Positions 32,041-34,315 of a stretch of 34,315 nt of DNA are shown here, in pieces. Position 1 is the first letter of the stretch, and each line of letters begins with the position of its first letter. A model generated the notes under the pieces. It was not told the DNA's origin. It did no database searches and saw only the letters and a program-made list of their open reading frames with translations. A program made the position numbers and the translations under genes. Origin of the DNA: CAWUIO01 sp963922455 (GTDB lineage: Bacteria > Bacteroidota > Bacteroidia > Cytophagales > Microscillaceae); contig CAWUIO010000072.1 of NCBI GenBank assembly GCA_963922455.1, positions 1-34,315 of the forward strand, read 5' to 3'.

Positions 32041-33002
32041 TTTTTTAGACCCTTAGCTATTGATTGGATATATTCTAAAGGCAATTCGTAAACTTCAGCG
32101 ATTTGCTCCAAGCTGAGAAGCCCGCTCAGGATCAACTTTTTTAAACTTTCCTGAAAACCTTCTTTTAAGCCTTCTTTTTTACCCTCTTGTCTGCCTTGTA
32201 AGATGAGCATTTCCGCCGTAGACCGGGCCGTCTGACCCGCCGCTTGGGATATATTTTCCATAACCTCGATGATTTTTAATTTATCAGTTTGAGAGCTATA
32301 GTATAAATATAACAAAATCTGCTCGTAAAAGTCCCTTCCCCTTTCATCTTGTATCAAGGCGATAATCTCTTGACGCATCCTCGAGATAGCTTGGGGCAGG
32401 TTAGAATCAAAAATCATTTTAAGGGTGATCAAGGCAGACTGAAGGCTGAGTACCGAGAAGATCGCTCTGGTTTCCTCATCGGTATATTTTCCCAGATCGG
32501 TGAAAAGGTACTCAAAATCAGGTAAGTAGGCCAATAAGGGGCTCTCAGAAGGCAATTGGTAGCTTTCCTGAAAGTAGGAGCGGAGCGATTGAGCCTCCCA
32601 AGCCTCACTCCCGTGATAAACCACAATGGGTATTACGGGCATTAGCGCCTTGTCTTGTTTTTGATTTTGCTCCCAAATCAGCTGTATGTATTGCAAGAGT
32701 TGCCCCTGTATGGGTATTTTATCGGGTTTAAATGATTTGTGTTCCCATAAAAAGGCAAGCTTTAAGGGGGCTTTGGCACGATAAGTCGTTGAGTACACAA
32801 TATCGGAAAATCGGGACTTTAATTGCCGGTTCAGATAGCTGGTATTTTCAAGTTTTAAAGTATCCAGGTCCAGATGTTGCAACAAGGCTGGAGGTAAAAC
32901 CCCTCTTAAAAAGTCCTGGGCTTCCTCTTTACGCGAAAAGACCTGACGGAAAAAAGCGTCGTGTGGATTAGGAAGATAGTTGGATGTCTTTTTTGAACTC
33001 AA
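32028..33002 (-). CDS. Rpn-family recombination-promoting nuclease (PD-(D/E)XK transposase-like)
   Basis: A 324-residue Rpn/YhgA-like protein. The N-terminal nuclease domain opens NPHDAFFRQVFS. It has the PD-(D/E)XK residues D67 in FSDIVY and E87-x-K89 in WEHKS, followed by PVIPIVVYHG. The C-terminal part is helical with the Gly-Glu-rich repeat QEGKKEGLKEGFQE typical of the family. E. coli RpnA is a DNA endonuclease promoting RecA-independent recombination; activity here is inferred. The start is TTG 33002, since no in-frame ATG precedes the conserved NPHDAFF. The last residues (KKAEG and stop) are encoded inside a dispersed repeat. Members of this family are often present in many copies and associated with repeats. 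Confidence 0.87.
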   Translation of the reverse strand: MSSKKTSNYLPNPHDAFFRQVFSRKEEAQDFLRGVLPPALLQHLDLDTLKLENTSYLNRQLKSRFSDIVYSTTYRAKAPLKLAFLWEHKSFKPDKIPIQGQLLQYIQLIWEQNQKQDKALMPVIPIVVYHGSEAWEAQSLRSYFQESYQLPSESPLLAYLPDFEYLFTDLGKYTDEETRAIFSVLSLQSALITLKMIFDSNLPQAISRMRQEIIALIQDERGRDFYEQILLYLYYSSQTDKLKIIEVMENISQAAGQTARSTAEMLILQGRQEGKKEGLKEGFQESLKKLILSGLLSLEQIAEVYELPLEYIQSIAKGLKKAEG

Positions 33003-33120
33003 AAGCGGCTTAGGTTATTTTGAATTGCCAAAATAATAAGCATTTTTGTTAATTAAGATAAATTTATGCACAATATATCTTAGTATTTGAGCAGGTGTGT
33101 TTTTGAAGAAAACGCTTGCC

Positions 33121-34227
33121 TTATTTTTTTTGAGGAACATCCTGCACACATCGGAAGCCAGTATGATTAAAGCCAGAATCTTCGCTTGAGCGCATACGAC
33201 GGGCTACTCGGTAGCCACTACAATAGCTGTCATTGCAAAGGAAAGATCCCCCGCGCATGACCCGCTTGGGAATAGCCGGTTCACTCGGATCATAAGAGTT
33301 CTCCGGCCCCTCGGGGTTTTTTAAAATTTGGCCACTGCGCGTGAGCTGGTAAGCTTGGTGGTGATACTTATCAGAACACCATTCCCATACATTGCCAGCC
33401 ATATCATAGAGACCATAGCCATTGGGTGGGAAAGATTTGACGGGTGCCGTGGTGGCGTAACCATCCAGTAAGGTATTTTGGTAGGGAAAAAGGCCCTGCC
33501 AAAAATTAGCTTTTTGGGCTGCACTTTCTGCGGGTTCATTTCCCCAAGGGTATTTGGGGTCAGAAAGCCCCCCTTGGGCGGCCCATTCCCATTCGGCTTC
33601 GGTGGGAAGTCGCTTTCCGGCCCATTTGGTGTACGCCAAGGCATCTTCGTAGGCGATGTGTACCACTGGATGATCCATACGGTCTTCTAAAGAGCTTTGC
33701 GGCCCGTCGGGATGACGCCAGTTAGCTCCGGTGGTCCAAGTCCACCACTGGGAGTAATCTTGCAAGTTTACGGCCCCTGCTGTCTTGTGGAAAACCAGGG
33801 AGCCGGGTTGTAATACCGAATCTGGGGGTTTAGGAGTACCTTGAGGGAGTTGTCTAGCCATTTCTTCCCAGTCAATTCCCCTTTCGGCCACAGTTTGGTA
33901 TTGGGTTTCTTTTACAAAGGCGGCAAATTGTCGGTTGGTGACTTCATGAATATCCATCCAATAAGCGGAGATCTCTATATTTCTGCGAGGCAATTCATCC
34001 GGGGCGGCTTGATCACTTTTTCCACCCATAGCGTAGGTTCCGGTGGGAATCAAAACCATCCCCTGAGGCGGATCGGGATAATGTAGGGGCTCCTCAGTCA
34101 CTTGCTTGTTGCTGGGGTTTGCAGGCTGCTGAGGGGCATTCGTTTCTTGTTCTTCAGGAGCGTTAGTTTGACAAGCACTAAGCCCCCAGAGAATAAAGTA
34201 GCAGAATAGTAGACGAAGCTGGAACAT
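33121..34227 (-). CDS. Formylglycine-generating-enzyme-like (SUMF1) lipoprotein
   Basis: A 368-residue lipoprotein: the signal sequence ends in lipobox LSAC with C19 as lipidated residue. A Gln/Asn/Pro-rich linker and a full SUMF1/FGE domain follow. FGE signs: MVLIPTGTYAMGG, YWMDIHEVTNRQFAAFV, RLPTEAEWEWAAQGG, MAGNVWEWCSD and RVMRGGSFLCNDSYCSGYR. The last motif carries both cysteines (C331, C336) at the spacing of the copper-binding catalytic pair of true FGE. Most SUMF1-fold proteins lack these, so this may really convert Cys to formylglycine in exported sulfatases, or bind metal (inference). No sulfatase gene is in the window. ATG 34227 is chosen because an upstream TTG lies in a likely promoter box. 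Confidence 0.85.
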   Translation of the reverse strand: MFQLRLLFCYFILWGLSACQTNAPEEQETNAPQQPANPSNKQVTEEPLHYPDPPQGMVLIPTGTYAMGGKSDQAAPDELPRRNIEISAYWMDIHEVTNRQFAAFVKETQYQTVAERGIDWEEMARQLPQGTPKPPDSVLQPGSLVFHKTAGAVNLQDYSQWWTWTTGANWRHPDGPQSSLEDRMDHPVVHIAYEDALAYTKWAGKRLPTEAEWEWAAQGGLSDPKYPWGNEPAESAAQKANFWQGLFPYQNTLLDGYATTAPVKSFPPNGYGLYDMAGNVWEWCSDKYHHQAYQLTRSGQILKNPEGPENSYDPSEPAIPKRVMRGGSFLCNDSYCSGYRVARRMRSSEDSGFNHTGFRCVQDVPQKK

Positions 34228-34251
34228 GGAAAATACACTTAAATGATTGGC

Positions 34252-34259
34252 CAAAGGTA
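34252..34259 (-). promoter_or_regulatory. Putative -7 box for the FGE-like lipoprotein gene
   Basis: On the minus strand this reads TACCTTTG, matching TAnnTTTG, 24 bp before the ATG at 34227. It overlaps the TTG codon at 34254, arguing against that start. A -33 element is not clear. Confidence 0.4.
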
Positions 34260-34275
34260 CAAGATAGCCCCAATT

Positions 34276-34315
34276 GGCTTAGGGATGGCCGCCCGAATGG
34301 GCCGAGACCGCCGCT
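34276..34315 (+). repeat. Partial copy (5' part) of the dispersed repeat, cut by the window end
   Basis: It opens GGCTTAGGGATGG like copy B on its own strand, then diverges before the window ends (a GCCCGAATGGGC hairpin-like stretch). It lies about 50 bp upstream of the FGE-like gene start, the only copy beside a gene 5' end. Confidence 0.5.

Overview
The window looks like the chromosome of a Bacteroidota bacterium, most likely from the Saprospira/Saprospiraceae side of the phylum. The reasons are moderate GC content, secreted proteins whose signal peptides end in AQ/AQS, -7-like boxes of the form TAnnTTTG instead of E. coli-type promoters, Bacteroidota-typical families (SiaB/SiaC proteins with SpoIIE phosphatases, an Rpn nuclease with an EGxxEG tail, PepSY-like and DUF4384 proteins), and a dense family of intergenic repeats. 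The species is inferred, since no rRNA or other marker is present. No tRNA, rRNA, CRISPR array, integrase or intact insertion sequence was seen.

Layout. 1-2.2 kb: a nitrilase and a flavin monooxygenase, divergently transcribed. 2.4-5.3 kb: an NHLP-type peptide-exporter ABC protein with no visible precursor or partner. 5.4-8.6 kb: a secreted TPR/periplasmic-binding-fold protein, then hemL. 8.7-11.5 kb: a small membrane protein, two exported proteins (one with a DUF4384-like domain) and a small membrane-anchored protein. 11.85-18.2 kb: a signalling block with a GAF/PAS SpoIIE phosphatase, a SiaB-like kinase, a SiaC-like phosphoprotein, a TPR/SpoIIE phosphatase and a second SiaC-like protein. 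18.2-21.5 kb, minus strand: a DUF7832-like protein, then hisA, hisH and bifunctional hisB (transcribed hisB-hisH-hisA). 21.6-25 kb: a secreted unknown protein, a ChlI/MoxR-like AAA+ ATPase and a yeast-type cytosine deaminase. 25.3-27.2 kb: a serine hydrolase gene broken by two in-frame stops. 27.3-30.4 kb: a PepSY-like protein and a single-chain type IIB topoisomerase-like protein. 30.4-34.3 kb: a SelL-like membrane redox protein, a small two-helix membrane protein, an Rpn nuclease and a formylglycine-generating-enzyme-like lipoprotein.

How the genes work together. The clearest functional unit is the Sia-like block. Two SpoIIE/PP2C phosphatases with different sensor modules (GAF/PAS inside the cell, a TPR region outside the membrane) flank one GHKL kinase and two phospho-switch proteins, with no diguanylate cyclase nearby. 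The his genes form a partial biosynthetic operon. Most other genes look like independent units.

The most unusual gene is the fused topoisomerase-like protein at 27988-30360. It carries a GHKL ATPase, a transducer with its switch lysine, a Spo11/TopoVIA-type catalytic-tyrosine motif and a Toprim domain in one chain. The second structural feature is a family of about 130-145 bp repeats: five complete copies, plus partial copies at both window ends. They sit almost always at gene 3' ends, and one supplies the stop codon of the Rpn gene.
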